NCBI GenBank assembly: GCA_002733865.1
Contig: NVXM01000008.1
Span: forward strand, 62,001-126,000
Length of the DNA stretch: 64,000 bases
From: Sphingopyxis sp.
GTDB taxonomy: Bacteria > Pseudomonadota > Alphaproteobacteria > Sphingomonadales > Sphingomonadaceae
Reading direction: 5' to 3'
Shown here piece by piece: positions 44,978 to 54,787 of the stretch (its first letter is position 1; each line of letters opens with the position of its first letter). A program made the translations under genes and the position numbers. The notes under the pieces were generated by a model that saw only the letters and a list, made by a program, of their open reading frames with translations, was not told the DNA's origin and did no database searches.

Positions 44978-46651
44978 TCAGTTACAGCTATTCGCTGGGC
45001 CGCCATCAATATCCAGACATTTGCCGTCGGTTTCGTCTGCGGGAATGTCCACGCCGATGAGCGCGCCGAGCGTCGGGGCAATATCAACCGTCATCACCGA
45101 AAGCGGCTGCTCGAAATGCTGCAGCCCTTTGCGCCAGAACAGAATCGGGACACGGCGATCATAATCCCAGGGGCTACCGTGGGTGGCGACATATCCGCGC
45201 ATGGTTGAGGCAATCGGTGTCACTGCCTTTTTCAGCAAGACGATAAAATCACCGGAACGATCCGGATTGAACGATGCCCGGGCCCGCTCTTCCAGAGTCC
45301 ATTCTTCCGGCGATCCGCTCGGCACGTCAATTTTCATCAGATCATCATGATCGAACACGGCTTCGACTTGCGCATGGGCCGCAAGGAGTGCCATCGCACT
45401 ATCCTTGACCATCTTCTTTTGCTTTTCCGACAGCTCCCGGCTGACATAATAATCGCCAAATGGGCCATCCGCGTAGAGGACGGGCTTGTCTTCGGGAAGC
45501 CCCAGTTCTCTGGCAACGGTCTTGCCAATTTCCGTGACATTGAGATTGGGATCGATCCGCTGCGCTGCCGGCACGCCCTGAAGGCTCATCCGCTCCGGCA
45601 GATCGAGTCCGCCATGATCGGCGGTCAGCATGACCGCATAATCGATGCCTTCAGCATCCAGAATATCGAAAAACCGGCCAAGCGACTGGTCCAGTTCGCT
45701 CATCTGAATGCACATTTCGAGGCCTTCGGTACCGAAGGCATGGCCGATATAGTCGGTCGCAGACAGACCGACCGATATCACGTCCGTGGCATCGCCCTGC
45801 CCCAGCTTCATTTCGTTAATCACTGCCGTCGCAGCGGCCAGGATCGACCCGTCGAAATCCGGGGACGCCCGATAGATGCTGGCTGCGCCCTCGGGACGCT
45901 GAAAGGCATAGTCGCCGACCGACTTGCCATCGCCGTGCATGATTTTGGCATCGTGCGGGACGCATTGCGCCGGTGTCGCATAAGCCGGGCGAGCCTTGTC
46001 GATGCTTGCCGCGATCGATTCGTTCAGAGCCGCGACCGAAGGCAAAGTCTCGCGGCCCTGCAGAGTGGTAAATCCCTTGCCTTTCCACCAATAGATCTCG
46101 TCAACATTATGGCCGCCCATCATCAGGGCTGCCCGGTCCTTGCCGGCAACCGCGACATTGCGGGATTTCGGAGAAACTTTCTTGAGCCGCTCGCCGAGCG
46201 TCGGGACCAGCAAATGCCAGGCCGACGCAACATAATCGCCCTGCGTGGGAGCGGTGATATCACCAAAGCTGGTGCCTTCAACGCGATCGTCTTCAGCGCA
46301 ATAGACGGTCTTGTCATCGCGTTTGATCGAAAGGTCGATCCAGTTGTTGGCGATGATCCCGGCCCGTCCGGAATGCACACCGGTCATGATCGTCGAATGG
46401 CCGGGGCAGGTTTCGGTCGCTGCATGCGACTGATAGCCCGACGGGAACACTGCACCATTGGCCAGTCTTTTCAGGCCGCCGGTGAAGCTGCTACGATATT
46501 CGCTGAACAGGTTAGCGGAAAACTGGTCCACCGATATCGCGACTACCAGTTTCGGAGGAGCCTTCGCTGCGCTTTCATTATCTTCCGCATTTGCTGTGCC
46601 GGAAAATATGATAGACGCCGCCAAAGCTGTAACTAAGATCGATTTTTGCAC
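44978..46651 (-). CDS. PhoK-type alkaline phosphatase family protein
   Basis: A 557-residue exported phosphatase of the nucleotide pyrophosphatase/phosphatase superfamily. It has a signal peptide (about 1-22), VAISVDQF (first metal aspartate), TETCPGHST with the likely nucleophile Thr81, GIIANNW (Asn102) and AGKDRAA (Lys170, Arg172). The Thr/Asn/Lys-Arg set is the hallmark of the Sphingomonas enzyme PhoK/SPAP and of PafA-like phosphatases. LTADHGGLD gives further metal ligands. It starts with GTG preceded by GAGGA. It is divergent from the DsbD-like gene. Confidence 0.88.
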   Translation of the reverse strand: MQKSILVTALAASIIFSGTANAEDNESAAKAPPKLVVAISVDQFSANLFSEYRSSFTGGLKRLANGAVFPSGYQSHAATETCPGHSTIMTGVHSGRAGIIANNWIDLSIKRDDKTVYCAEDDRVEGTSFGDITAPTQGDYVASAWHLLVPTLGERLKKVSPKSRNVAVAGKDRAALMMGGHNVDEIYWWKGKGFTTLQGRETLPSVAALNESIAASIDKARPAYATPAQCVPHDAKIMHGDGKSVGDYAFQRPEGAASIYRASPDFDGSILAAATAVINEMKLGQGDATDVISVGLSATDYIGHAFGTEGLEMCIQMSELDQSLGRFFDILDAEGIDYAVMLTADHGGLDLPERMSLQGVPAAQRIDPNLNVTEIGKTVARELGLPEDKPVLYADGPFGDYYVSRELSEKQKKMVKDSAMALLAAHAQVEAVFDHDDLMKIDVPSGSPEEWTLEERARASFNPDRSGDFIVLLKKAVTPIASTMRGYVATHGSPWDYDRRVPILFWRKGLQHFEQPLSVMTVDIAPTLGALIGVDIPADETDGKCLDIDGGPANSCN

Positions 46652-46734
46652 GAATGGTCCTCACTGATGAATGCCGCTATAGAAAGCTGCCTGCCAATAG
46701 CCTAATGCGATTAAACAGGAAATAGTGAGTTTTT

Positions 46735-48852
46735 ATGACATTTGATTTTCGCATTTTTTCACTCCTGCTGGCCTTCGCGGCGCTGGTCTTTGCGCCGGCA
46801 GCCGGGGCACAGAACCGGCTTGGCAATAGCGAGTTGAATGTACCCGCGACATTGATGGCGGAATCCCGGAACGTGCAGCCCGGTCAAACCGTCACTCTCG
46901 CATTTTTGATGGAACCGAAGCCGACATGGCACGGCTATTGGGAAAATCCCGGCGATGCGGGGATCGGCATGAGTTTCGACTGGACCCTGCCCTCCGGTGT
47001 CACCGCAGGCGAACCGCAGTTTCCGGTGCCGTCGACGCTGTTGATCTCCGGTATCATGAACTATGTCTACAAGGGCGACTATGCCATTCTGGTCAATCTG
47101 ACGGTGGCCGATACGGTTCGGCCCGGCCCGTTGCCGATTTCCGTCAAATCGGAATGGCTGTCATGTACCGACGAAATCTGCGTGCCGGAACAGGATGAAT
47201 TGTCGATCACCCTGCAAGTTGTCGGCAAAGACACGGCTGTTGCTCTCGACAAGCGTTTCAACGATTTCCGCGCGGCCCTGGCCCGCCCATTGGGCAGTGA
47301 AGCCACGTTCGCCGTCAGTGATGATCTGTTCCGCCTGTCCGTGCCCCTGCCCGCCAGCGTTGCCATTGACGAACCCTATTTCTTCATCAAGCAGGACGGG
47401 ATCGTCGACTATGCAGCGCCGCAAAAATTCAATCGGGATGGCGACCGCCTGATCATGGAGACGGCTGCCCGCGGCGATCAACTGGACAGCATCACCGGCA
47501 TTTTGAAGATCGGCAACCATAACGGGTTTCTGCTAACCGCGACCAAGGGCGAAGTGTCGATGACCGGCCTGCCCTTGGCCAGCGATGGGGCCAAGCAGGA
47601 AGGCGGCGCTTCGCTATTGCTGCTGGCGCTGGGCGGTGCTGTGCTGGGCGGCCTGCTGCTCAACCTGATGCCCTGCGTCTTTCCGATCCTTAGTCTGAAA
47701 GCGATCAGTCTCGCCAAGGCTGGCGGCAATCAGGGCGAGGTCCGGCGTGATGCGCTGGCCTATACCGCCGGAGTCGTGCTGGTCGCGACGGCGCTCGGCG
47801 CGATCCTGCTCGGACTGCGGGCAAGTGGCGCCGCAGTCGGATGGGCCTTTCAGTTGCAGGATCCCCGGATCATCTTCGTGCTGCTGACCCTGGTAACCGC
47901 CATTGGTCTTAATCTCGCCGGCCTGTTTGAACTGCCCAATATCAACATTGGCAGCAAGCTGACCCAAAAGAGCGGTGCCTCGGGGTCGTTCTGGACCGGT
48001 GCGCTGGCGGCCTTTGTCGCGACGCCCTGCACCGGCCCGTTCATGGCGGCCGCACTGGGCGCGACCATCATATTGCCGCCCATTGCCGCGCTGGTCATCT
48101 TTGCCGGTCTGGGCGTCGGACTCGCCCTGCCCTTCCTGCTGATCGCTTTCGTACCCGCGATCCGCAACCGGTTACCCAAGCCCGGACACTGGCTGGATGG
48201 CTTTCGCAAAGCCATGGCAATCCCGATGTTCCTCACCGCGATTGGCCTGATCTGGCTGCTGGGTCGGCAGATCGGAACCGACGCGCTCGGCCTCTCGCTG
48301 GTGTTTCTGTTGACCGTTGCGCTGATCCTGTGGTGGTTCGGTGGTGGGCAGATGAGAGGAATGTCGCGCGGCGCGATCGCCAGCGTTGCCATGGCGATTG
48401 CCGTCTTTGGGGGCATCGTGGCGCTGCCCGGCGAAGAGGCGATGACCAGCCAGAAGCTAGCGAACTTATCGAACGAAACCTTGCCCAGCGAACCGTTTAG
48501 CGAAGCGCGACTGTCGGAATTGCGCGCGTCAGACCAGCCGGTTTTCGCTTATTTCACGGCGGACTGGTGCATCACCTGCAAAGCCAATGAGGCCGCTGCC
48601 ATTCAGCGTGCCGAAACCGCCAACGCTTTCCAGGCCGCCAAGGTCGCAGTGCTGATGGGCGACTGGACCAGACCCAATCCCGATATCAGCCGATTTCTCG
48701 AAAAACATGGCCGTGCCGGGGTGCCGCTTTACCTCTATTATGCGCCTGGCGAGGAGCCGGTTGTTCTTCCCCAGATACTGACGGTGGCGACATTGACCGA
48801 TCTCGTCGATGATATGGTTCAAACCGCCAAGCTTGCCCCCAACCCCCAATGA
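46735..48852 (+). CDS. DsbD/ScsB-like thiol-disulfide transporter
   Basis: A 705-residue protein in three parts. After the signal peptide there is an N-terminal periplasmic domain (about 25-280) with a cysteine pair in SCTDEIC (144, 149). The DsbD membrane domain has buried cysteines C314 (LMPCVFPIL) and C432 (ATPCTGPF). The C-terminal thioredoxin domain has the CITC site (C612, C615). Such proteins pass electrons from cytoplasmic thioredoxin to periplasmic partners. The YWENPGDAG motif is typical of ScsB-like variants. It is followed 13 bases on by a thioredoxin-like gene that may be its client. Confidence 0.9.
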   Translation: MTFDFRIFSLLLAFAALVFAPAAGAQNRLGNSELNVPATLMAESRNVQPGQTVTLAFLMEPKPTWHGYWENPGDAGIGMSFDWTLPSGVTAGEPQFPVPSTLLISGIMNYVYKGDYAILVNLTVADTVRPGPLPISVKSEWLSCTDEICVPEQDELSITLQVVGKDTAVALDKRFNDFRAALARPLGSEATFAVSDDLFRLSVPLPASVAIDEPYFFIKQDGIVDYAAPQKFNRDGDRLIMETAARGDQLDSITGILKIGNHNGFLLTATKGEVSMTGLPLASDGAKQEGGASLLLLALGGAVLGGLLLNLMPCVFPILSLKAISLAKAGGNQGEVRRDALAYTAGVVLVATALGAILLGLRASGAAVGWAFQLQDPRIIFVLLTLVTAIGLNLAGLFELPNINIGSKLTQKSGASGSFWTGALAAFVATPCTGPFMAAALGATIILPPIAALVIFAGLGVGLALPFLLIAFVPAIRNRLPKPGHWLDGFRKAMAIPMFLTAIGLIWLLGRQIGTDALGLSLVFLLTVALILWWFGGGQMRGMSRGAIASVAMAIAVFGGIVALPGEEAMTSQKLANLSNETLPSEPFSEARLSELRASDQPVFAYFTADWCITCKANEAAAIQRAETANAFQAAKVAVLMGDWTRPNPDISRFLEKHGRAGVPLYLYYAPGEEPVVLPQILTVATLTDLVDDMVQTAKLAPNPQ

Positions 48853-48865
48853 ACGGAGACGACAT

Positions 48866-49480
48866 GTGCTCAAATTTTCCAATATGACCGTTGCCACCAT
48901 CGCCGCCGTTGCGCTGGCCAGCCCACTCGCAGCCGCGCAGCAAAACGGTGACATAGCGCAGGATTTCAAACTGACCGACGTCAATGGAAAAACGGTGCAG
49001 CTTTCGCAGTTTCGCGGCAAGACGGTCGTGCTTGAATGGCACAATCCGGGCTGCCCGTTTGTGTCCAAACATTATAGCAGCGGCAATATGCAGGCGACCC
49101 AGAAAGCAGCCCGGCAACAAGGCGCAGTCTGGCTGACGATCAACAGTGGCGCGAAAGGGAAGCAGGGCCACATGACCGGCCCCGAAGCGAAAGCACTGAT
49201 CGCCAAACAGAATATCCAGTCGACCAACTATCTGCTCGATGCAAAGGGACTGGTCGGCAAGGCCTATGGCGCCAAGACCACTCCGCATATGTATATCATC
49301 GATGGCAACGGGATCCTGGTCTATCAGGGCGGCATTGATGACAAACCGACCGCGAATACTGCCGACATCCAGAACGCGCGCAATCATGTTCTGGCGGCTT
49401 TGAACGAGATAAAATCCGGCGACAAGGTCAGCGTTGCCCAGGCCCGCCCCTATGGCTGCTCGGTCAAATACGCGTCCTGA
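48866..49480 (+). CDS. Exported AhpC/TSA-type redoxin
   Basis: A 204-residue protein with a signal peptide (about 1-22, AAAQ). The redoxin fold includes FKLTDVNGKTVQLSQFRGK and the active-site region NPGCPFVSKHY (one cysteine followed by Pro). The CPFV pattern is peroxiredoxin-like rather than CxxC. TTPHMYIID is the cis-proline loop. GTG 48866 has GGAG seven bases upstream. It is immediately downstream of the DsbD-like gene, which probably reduces it. Confidence 0.85.
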   Translation: MLKFSNMTVATIAAVALASPLAAAQQNGDIAQDFKLTDVNGKTVQLSQFRGKTVVLEWHNPGCPFVSKHYSSGNMQATQKAARQQGAVWLTINSGAKGKQGHMTGPEAKALIAKQNIQSTNYLLDAKGLVGKAYGAKTTPHMYIIDGNGILVYQGGIDDKPTANTADIQNARNHVLAALNEIKSGDKVSVAQARPYGCSVKYAS

Positions 49481-49977
49481 ATAAACGGGCACCGGTTATT
49501 GAAAATAGCTGCAGCCTGATATCGCCAGAGGGTGGGAGACAAGTCCTGTACACAACTCGGACCTGCCTCCCCCTCTGGACCGGCAATGTGCGACCCTCAA
49601 AAAAAGGCACCGCCGACCAAACTCTTTCCATCCGTCAGGCGGCTAGCGCCGACAGAGAGAAACTCCTTGTTTTATGATACCGCCCGTGATCAATTCCGGC
49701 TCTTTGGAATAGTCGGGGCGTGCCAGCGCTTATCATTGCAACTGTTTAACGGTCCTTTAGCCGTGCGGACGGGTGCCGTCATGTAAACTATCGTAACAAT
49801 CCGTAAACCATTGAAATAATATTACATTATTTTGTAATTAATACATAGCCCCAAGCCGGACGATCCGCGCCGCTCGAAGGCCTTCGGACGCGATCAGAAA
49901 AATACCTTATTTTTCATAAAGTTACATTTTCGACCGATTCGAGCCGGGAAATCCCGCCTAAAGCGCGAGAAGAAGCA
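49481..49977. other. 497-bp convergent intergenic region with one structured hairpin
   Basis: No convincing gene. The short frame at 49532-49786 has no ribosome site or recognisable motif. The left part holds a 54-nt structured hairpin (see next entry). The right part is AT-rich around 49800-49850, including an inverted repeat ATTACA-N6-TGTAAT (49821-49838). Neither flanking gene has a clear terminator here. Confidence 0.5.
49525..49578. other. Structured hairpin, possible small RNA element
   Basis: Nested stems: CCAGAGG/CCTCTGG (7 bp), a two-base bulge, GGGAG/CTCCC (5 bp), a 4x4 internal loop, GTCC/GGAC (4 bp) and a 12-base loop. There is no T-tract on either side, so it is not a usual terminator. 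It could be the 3' end of the redoxin mRNA or an independent RNA; I recognise no known RNA family. Confidence 0.45.
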
Positions 49978-50772
49978 TCAGCCGGGCTTGCGAAAACGCA
50001 TGACAATGCGGTCGGTCTGCCCCCGCACCGCCGGATCAAAAACATTCAACTCCAGATCATCATCGGGATTGGCGAACATATCGCTTTCACCATCGAGGAC
50101 AAATCCGGCCTTCAGGAAATCGGAACGCACCGTTGTCGGATCGATACGGTGGGTTTTTTCAACCACGGCCCTCGTGTCGCCCGGCGAACCCACATGATCG
50201 ATGACGGCAACGATACCGCCCGGCTTCATCCCCACAAACAGATTGGACAACACGGCGACCGGATTCATTTTCTCGAATTTATATTCTTCGCTTTCCCAGT
50301 AAAAGTCATGATAGATCAGGTGCAGCATGGCAAAATCGATGCTGTCGGGCGCTGGCTTGTAATCCGGCAGTTGCGACGGCACCATCTTCACATTGGGTTG
50401 CCGCTCCGCGACTCCGGCCCATTTTGCCTTGGACTGTTCGCTCGTCGTAAATTGCGGCGGATTGACCGCGGTTACCGATCCCTCCGGACCGACAACGCGC
50501 CCCATGATCTCGCTATAATAGCCGCCGCCAGCAAACAGATCGACCACGGTATCCCCGCTTTCAAGCCCCATGAATTCAAGCACTTCAGCCGGCTTGCGGC
50601 TGTCATCAAGCTTGATATCGGCTTGATCGCGGCCCGGATCAGACACGGCCGCTTCGAAATCGGGTCCGGTCTCGGCGGAATCGCCCGCCGGTGCGGCTGG
50701 CGTCGCTCCTGCATAAACCGGAGCGGCAACCATGGCACAAGTCGCCAGGGCAAGTAGAATAGATGCGCGCAT
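49978..50772 (-). CDS. Exported class I methyltransferase-like protein (COG4798 type)
   Basis: A 264-residue protein with a clear signal peptide (about 1-21, YAGA). A methyltransferase fold follows, with a SAM-type loop VVDLFAGGGYYSE (about 75-87), LHLIYHDFYW and KPGGIVAVIDH. This matches the COG4798 predicted methyltransferases, often exported. A SAM-dependent enzyme outside the cytoplasm is unusual because SAM is not known there. GGGGAG seven bases before ATG 50772 sets the start; the frame's upstream part is a shadow. Confidence 0.82.
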   Translation of the reverse strand: MRASILLALATCAMVAAPVYAGATPAAPAGDSAETGPDFEAAVSDPGRDQADIKLDDSRKPAEVLEFMGLESGDTVVDLFAGGGYYSEIMGRVVGPEGSVTAVNPPQFTTSEQSKAKWAGVAERQPNVKMVPSQLPDYKPAPDSIDFAMLHLIYHDFYWESEEYKFEKMNPVAVLSNLFVGMKPGGIVAVIDHVGSPGDTRAVVEKTHRIDPTTVRSDFLKAGFVLDGESDMFANPDDDLELNVFDPAVRGQTDRIVMRFRKPG

Positions 50773-50928
50773 GATTTTATCTCCCCTAAATATGGGCAGC
50801 AACATGAACCGGAGAGTGATTTTGCACAAGCGGTTGCCAAGTCGTTTGTCTACGGCGGCCAGCCGTTGGTCGAAACGACAATCTCTCGCCGATCAGGCGG
50901 CGCGTTTACTGATCTTGTCGAGTTCCGG

Positions 50929-51216
50929 TCAGCTGGCACGGCGCACGTCCTCCAGATCATAGTCGATCTGCAGTCCCAGAAAAAATCCCTCGGTTATTCC
51001 GAAATAGCGGGCAAGCCGAATATCGACATTGGCATCGACCGGCCGATCGCCGACAAGGATCGCGTTAAGCTGCTCGATATCCAGCCCGGCACCGTCAGCG
51101 ACTTCCGCAACCGGTATTTCGCTGCCAATCAGATAATCTTCGCGCAGGATATCGCCCGGGTGAACATTGTCCAGACGGTCTTCATCCCCTGTGATAGTCC
51201 TCGATCCGGACATCAT
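50929..51216 (-). CDS. HigA-like addiction-module antidote (orphan)
   Basis: A protein of about 95 residues with the XRE/HigA pattern: HPGDILREDYLIGSEIPVAEVA, then ARYFGITEGFFLGLQIDYDL. HigA proteins bind and repress their toxin gene. No HigB-like toxin gene is seen on either side. Translation is tied to uvrB: the uvrB stop TAG is followed at once by ATGGAGATGCGCATG, in which GGAG lies six bases before ATG 51216. The longer start at 51228 is possible but has no site of its own. Confidence 0.75.
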   Translation of the reverse strand: MMSGSRTITGDEDRLDNVHPGDILREDYLIGSEIPVAEVADGAGLDIEQLNAILVGDRPVDANVDIRLARYFGITEGFFLGLQIDYDLEDVRRAS

Positions 51217-51228
51217 GCGCATCTCCAT

Positions 51229-53406
51229 CTACATCTTCCGCTGCACTTTGCCATAACCCATCTTGCGCGTCCCCGGCCTGCCTTCGGTTGAGCGCCCCTT
51301 CGGCTGCGCGACCTGGAGATCGGCGGGCAGGCCCAGTTCTTCGGCTTCCAGCTTGCGGATTTCGTCGCGCAGGCGGCCTGCGGTTTCGAACTCCAGATCG
51401 GCGGCGGCATCGCGCATCTGTTTTTCGAGGCTTTCGATATGGGCTCTGAGATTGTGACCAACCGGATGGCCCGCTTCGACATCGACGGCACCGGTGACCA
51501 TATCCTTGGCCGTTGCATGGGCGACGATATCGCCGATATTCTTCTTGATCGATTGTGGCGTGATGCCGTGCTCCAGATTATATTCGACCTGCTTCTCGCG
51601 GCGGCGGTCGGTTTCGCTGATCGCGCGCTCCATCGATCCGGTCATCCGGTCGGCGTAGAGAATCACCCGGCCATCGACGTTCCGCGCCGCCCGGCCAATG
51701 GTCTGGATCAGCGAGGTCTCGCTGCGCAGGAAACCCTCCTTGTCGGCGTCGAGAATCGCCACCAGCCCGCACTCGGGAATATCCAGCCCTTCGCGCAGCA
51801 GGTTGATCCCGACCAGTACATCATAGACCCCCAGCCGGAGATCGCGGATCAGCTCGATCCGTTCCAGCGTCTCGACATCGCTGTGCATATAGCGGACCTT
51901 GATCCCCGCCTCGTGCATGAACTCGGTCAAATCCTCGGCCATGCGCTTGGTCAGCGTGGTGATCAGTGTGCGATAGCCCTGCTCTGCGACCTTGCGGCAT
52001 TCGTTGATCACATCGTCGACCTGATCCTCGACCGGCTTGATCTCGACCGGCGGATCGATCAGCCCGGTGGGGCGAATGACCTGCTCGCTGAACACGCCAC
52101 CGGTCTGTTCCAGCTCCCAGGGGCCCGGCGTCGCCGAGACGCTGACCGTCTGGGGCCGCATCGCGTCCCATTCGTTGAAACGCAGCGGCCGGTTGTCGAT
52201 ACAGCTCGGCAGTCGGAAGCCATATTCGGCCAGCGTGATCTTGCGGCGGTGATCGCCTTTCGACATGGCCCCGATCTGGGGGACGGTCTGGTGGCTTTCA
52301 TCAACGAACAGCAGCGCATTGTCCGGCAGATATTCAAACAGGGTCGGTGGCGGTTCGCCCGGCAGACGCCCGGTCAGAAAGCGGGAATAATTCTCGATAC
52401 CCGCGCAGCTGCCGGTGGCGGCGATCATTTCCAGATCGAAATGGGTGCGCTGTTCCAGCCGCTGATGCTCGATCAGCTTGCCCTCGGCCTCCAGTTCCTT
52501 GAGCCGCACGCCCAGCTCCAGCTTGATCGCCTCGGTCGCCTGCTTCATCGTCGGCCCTGGCGTCACATAGTGCGAATTGGCAAAGATCCGGACGCGATCC
52601 AGATGCACGCCCTTCTTGCCGGTCAGCGGGTCAAATTCGACAATATCCTCGATCTCGTCGCCGAAGAAGCTGACCCGCCAGGCCATATCCTCATAGTGTG
52701 ACGGGAATATCTCGAGATTGTCGCCGCGCACCCGGAAATTACCGCGGGCAAAGGCCTGATCATTGCGCTTGTACTGCAGAGCGACCAGCTTGCGGATAAT
52801 ATCCCGCTGATCGACCGCCTGCTCCTTCTTGAGATCGAAGATCATCGCCGAATAGGTCTCGACCGAACCGATACCATAGAGACAGGAAACCGACGCCACG
52901 ATGATCACATCATCGCGCTCGAGCAGCGACCGGGTCGCGCTGTGCCGCATCCGGTCGATCGCCTCGTTTACCGAGCTTTCCTTCTCGATATAGGTATCAG
53001 ACCGCGCGACATAGGCCTCGGGCTGGTAATAGTCGTAATAAGAGACAAAATATTCGACGGCATTGTCCGGGAAGAAATTCTTGAACTCGCCGTACAGCTG
53101 CGCCGCCAATATCTTGTTGGGAGCCAGAATCAGCGCCGGCCGCTGCAGCTCGTCTATGATCTTGGCCATGGTGAAGGTCTTGCCCGAGCCAGTGACGCCG
53201 AGCAGCACCTGATCGCGCTCGTCCTCGCGCATGCCCTGTACCAGCTCCCGAATCGCGTCCGGCTGGTCGCCAGCCGGCTCGAAATCGCTGACCAGCTTGA
53301 AGCGTTTTCCGCCTTCGGATTTGTCCGGGCGACTGGGCTTGTGGGGAACGAAATCCTTGCCCGTTTCGGGCTCCGCCAAGCCCCTTCTGATTACCAATTC
53401 TGTCAT
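51229..53406 (-). CDS. uvrB: Excinuclease ABC subunit B
   Basis: A 725-residue damage-verification helicase of nucleotide excision repair. Walker A GVTGSGKT is at 70-77. The beta-hairpin region has [15 protein letters not shown] Walker B, the helicase motif QTIGRAARN and the C-terminal UVR motif ([20 protein letters not shown]) that binds UvrC are all present. The start MTELVIRRG at 53406 is chosen because homology begins there; the open frame continues 31 codons upstream. It is followed immediately by a HigA-like gene. Confidence 0.96.
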   Translation of the reverse strand: MTELVIRRGLAEPETGKDFVPHKPSRPDKSEGGKRFKLVSDFEPAGDQPDAIRELVQGMREDERDQVLLGVTGSGKTFTMAKIIDELQRPALILAPNKILAAQLYGEFKNFFPDNAVEYFVSYYDYYQPEAYVARSDTYIEKESSVNEAIDRMRHSATRSLLERDDVIIVASVSCLYGIGSVETYSAMIFDLKKEQAVDQRDIIRKLVALQYKRNDQAFARGNFRVRGDNLEIFPSHYEDMAWRVSFFGDEIEDIVEFDPLTGKKGVHLDRVRIFANSHYVTPGPTMKQATEAIKLELGVRLKELEAEGKLIEHQRLEQRTHFDLEMIAATGSCAGIENYSRFLTGRLPGEPPPTLFEYLPDNALLFVDESHQTVPQIGAMSKGDHRRKITLAEYGFRLPSCIDNRPLRFNEWDAMRPQTVSVSATPGPWELEQTGGVFSEQVIRPTGLIDPPVEIKPVEDQVDDVINECRKVAEQGYRTLITTLTKRMAEDLTEFMHEAGIKVRYMHSDVETLERIELIRDLRLGVYDVLVGINLLREGLDIPECGLVAILDADKEGFLRSETSLIQTIGRAARNVDGRVILYADRMTGSMERAISETDRRREKQVEYNLEHGITPQSIKKNIGDIVAHATAKDMVTGAVDVEAGHPVGHNLRAHIESLEKQMRDAAADLEFETAGRLRDEIRKLEAEELGLPADLQVAQPKGRSTEGRPGTRKMGYGKVQRKM

Positions 53407-53544
53407 TCGCCCTATATGGAACAAAAAGGGATCAATGTCATCCGTGAAATCCGGCAGTTTCGGGATCGGCGTGATAGAAATTTTACTTCCACAAATCATC
53501 GGCCTAAGATGATGTGGGGAGCAAAATAATTGAGGGATATTGAC

Positions 53545-54087
53545 GTGAAAAAATTACTGGTTTCGGTGGCCGCGATCTGCCTGATGACGGGCTGCTCGGA
53601 CAATGGCGCAGACAAGGACGGCGACGGCAAGATTACTGCCGACGAAGTCGCCGAGGAAATGAATGAAGTGAAGCTGGAGCCCGGCGAATGGGAAAATACG
53701 GTAGAGATCGTGGATGTGGCCATTGAGGGTCTGCCCGCGGGAGCACCAGCCGGTATCATGGACAGCATGAAAGGCCAGACGACCACGACAAAGTCCTGCA
53801 TCACCAAGGAACAGGCGGATAATCCCGGAGCAGAATTTTTTGCCGCTCAGGAAGAAACCAATTGTGAGGTCAAGAAATTCGATATGAGCGGCGGTAGCGT
53901 CTCGTCGGAAATGGCCTGCAGCAATATGGGCGGCAGTCCCGGCAACATGACCTTGGCAATGGAAGGCGAATATGGGCCAAGCAGCTATGCCATGACCATG
54001 ACCATGGATGGCGGCGCGGCGGGAATGAAGATGAAAATTTCTTCCAAAAGCAGCGGCAAACGGATTGGCGACTGCCCGGCCGGATAA
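53545..54087 (+). CDS. DUF3617 lipoprotein with an EF-hand-like loop
   Basis: A protein of about 180 residues. It has a lipoprotein signal (lipobox MTGC) and then, just after the lipidated cysteine, a calcium-loop sequence [12 protein letters not shown] matching the EF-hand pattern DxDxDGxIxxxE. A DUF3617 domain with GEWENTVEI and two conserved cysteine regions (SCIT, NCEVK, ACSN) follows. DUF3617 has no known function. The GTG start at 53545 has GAGGGA seven bases upstream; a TTG at 53530 lies before it. A terminator follows at 54116. Confidence 0.82.
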   Translation: MKKLLVSVAAICLMTGCSDNGADKDGDGKITADEVAEEMNEVKLEPGEWENTVEIVDVAIEGLPAGAPAGIMDSMKGQTTTTKSCITKEQADNPGAEFFAAQEETNCEVKKFDMSGGSVSSEMACSNMGGSPGNMTLAMEGEYGPSSYAMTMTMDGGAAGMKMKISSKSSGKRIGDCPAG

Positions 54088-54115
54088 TCCCGCTCACCGC
54101 AAAACGGATGATATC

Positions 54116-54146
54116 AAGGCAGGGGCTTATCGCTCCTGCCTTTTTC
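54116..54146 (+). terminator. Intrinsic terminator after the DUF3617 gene
   Basis: AAGGCAGGGGC (54116-54126) pairs with GCTCCTGCC (54132-54140) over nine positions with one G-T pair, followed by TTTTTC. The loop is short. Confidence 0.75.
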
Positions 54147-54284
54147 GTTCGCGCTTCTCATTGTCTATTCGCGACCATCGCCACCCAGGGCATTGCATGA
54201 ATTTGCGCGACTGACAGGTTTCACAGTGTATCCGGATCAATGCCGCGCTATCACTAGGGCGAGACCATGTTCAGGAGAGAATAG

Positions 54285-54683
54285 ATGATTGCCTATACCA
54301 TGCTCGGTACCAATGACAAAGAGCGCGCCTTTGCATTTTATGACGCCCTCTTCACCGACACCGATATCAAACGGCTGTTCAAGACCCCGGCGGGCGGACA
54401 GTTTTACGGCAAGGCTCCCGGTGAACCGATGCTCTGTATCACATCCCCCTACGACGAAGCGGATGCCTGTTTCGGCAATGGCACGATGGTTGCCCTGCAA
54501 TGCGCCACCACCGAAGAAGTGGATGCTTTCCACGCCCGCGCACTGGCCCAGGGCGCTGTCAACGAAGGCGATCCGGGCTGGCGGGCACCCGACATGTTCT
54601 ATGGCGCCTATTTTCGCGATCCCGATCACAACAAGATTTGTGTGTGCAAAAATAATTTTGCCGCCATTCCCGTTAAAAGCTGA
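54285..54683 (+). CDS. VOC (glyoxalase-like) family protein
   Basis: A 132-residue vicinal oxygen chelate protein with two beta-alpha-beta-beta-beta units: TMLGTNDKERAFAFYDALF at the start and MFYGAYFRDPDHNKICVC at the end. Members include glyoxalase I, dioxygenases and resistance proteins. The metal ligands cannot be assigned with confidence. A fragment of a second VOC gene follows at 54788. AGGAG lies upstream of the ATG. Confidence 0.88.
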   Translation: MIAYTMLGTNDKERAFAFYDALFTDTDIKRLFKTPAGGQFYGKAPGEPMLCITSPYDEADACFGNGTMVALQCATTEEVDAFHARALAQGAVNEGDPGWRAPDMFYGAYFRDPDHNKICVCKNNFAAIPVKS

Positions 54684-54787
54684 GGCGGAACCTCAATATG
54701 TTGCGCTGCAGATGCAGGACCGTCAGCAGGTCCACAGTTCCCATCGAAAGAGCCTGGAATTGCTCTGCAGCGCTGCAAGGATCAATA

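Noticed and set aside
49532..49786. 84-residue plus-strand frame in the convergent gap
   Set aside because: No ribosome site, no recognisable motif, and it overlaps a stable hairpin; it is probably not translated.
50929..51228. Complete HigBA toxin-antitoxin system
   Set aside because: Only the antidote-like gene is present; the neighbouring genes are uvrB and an exported methyltransferase.
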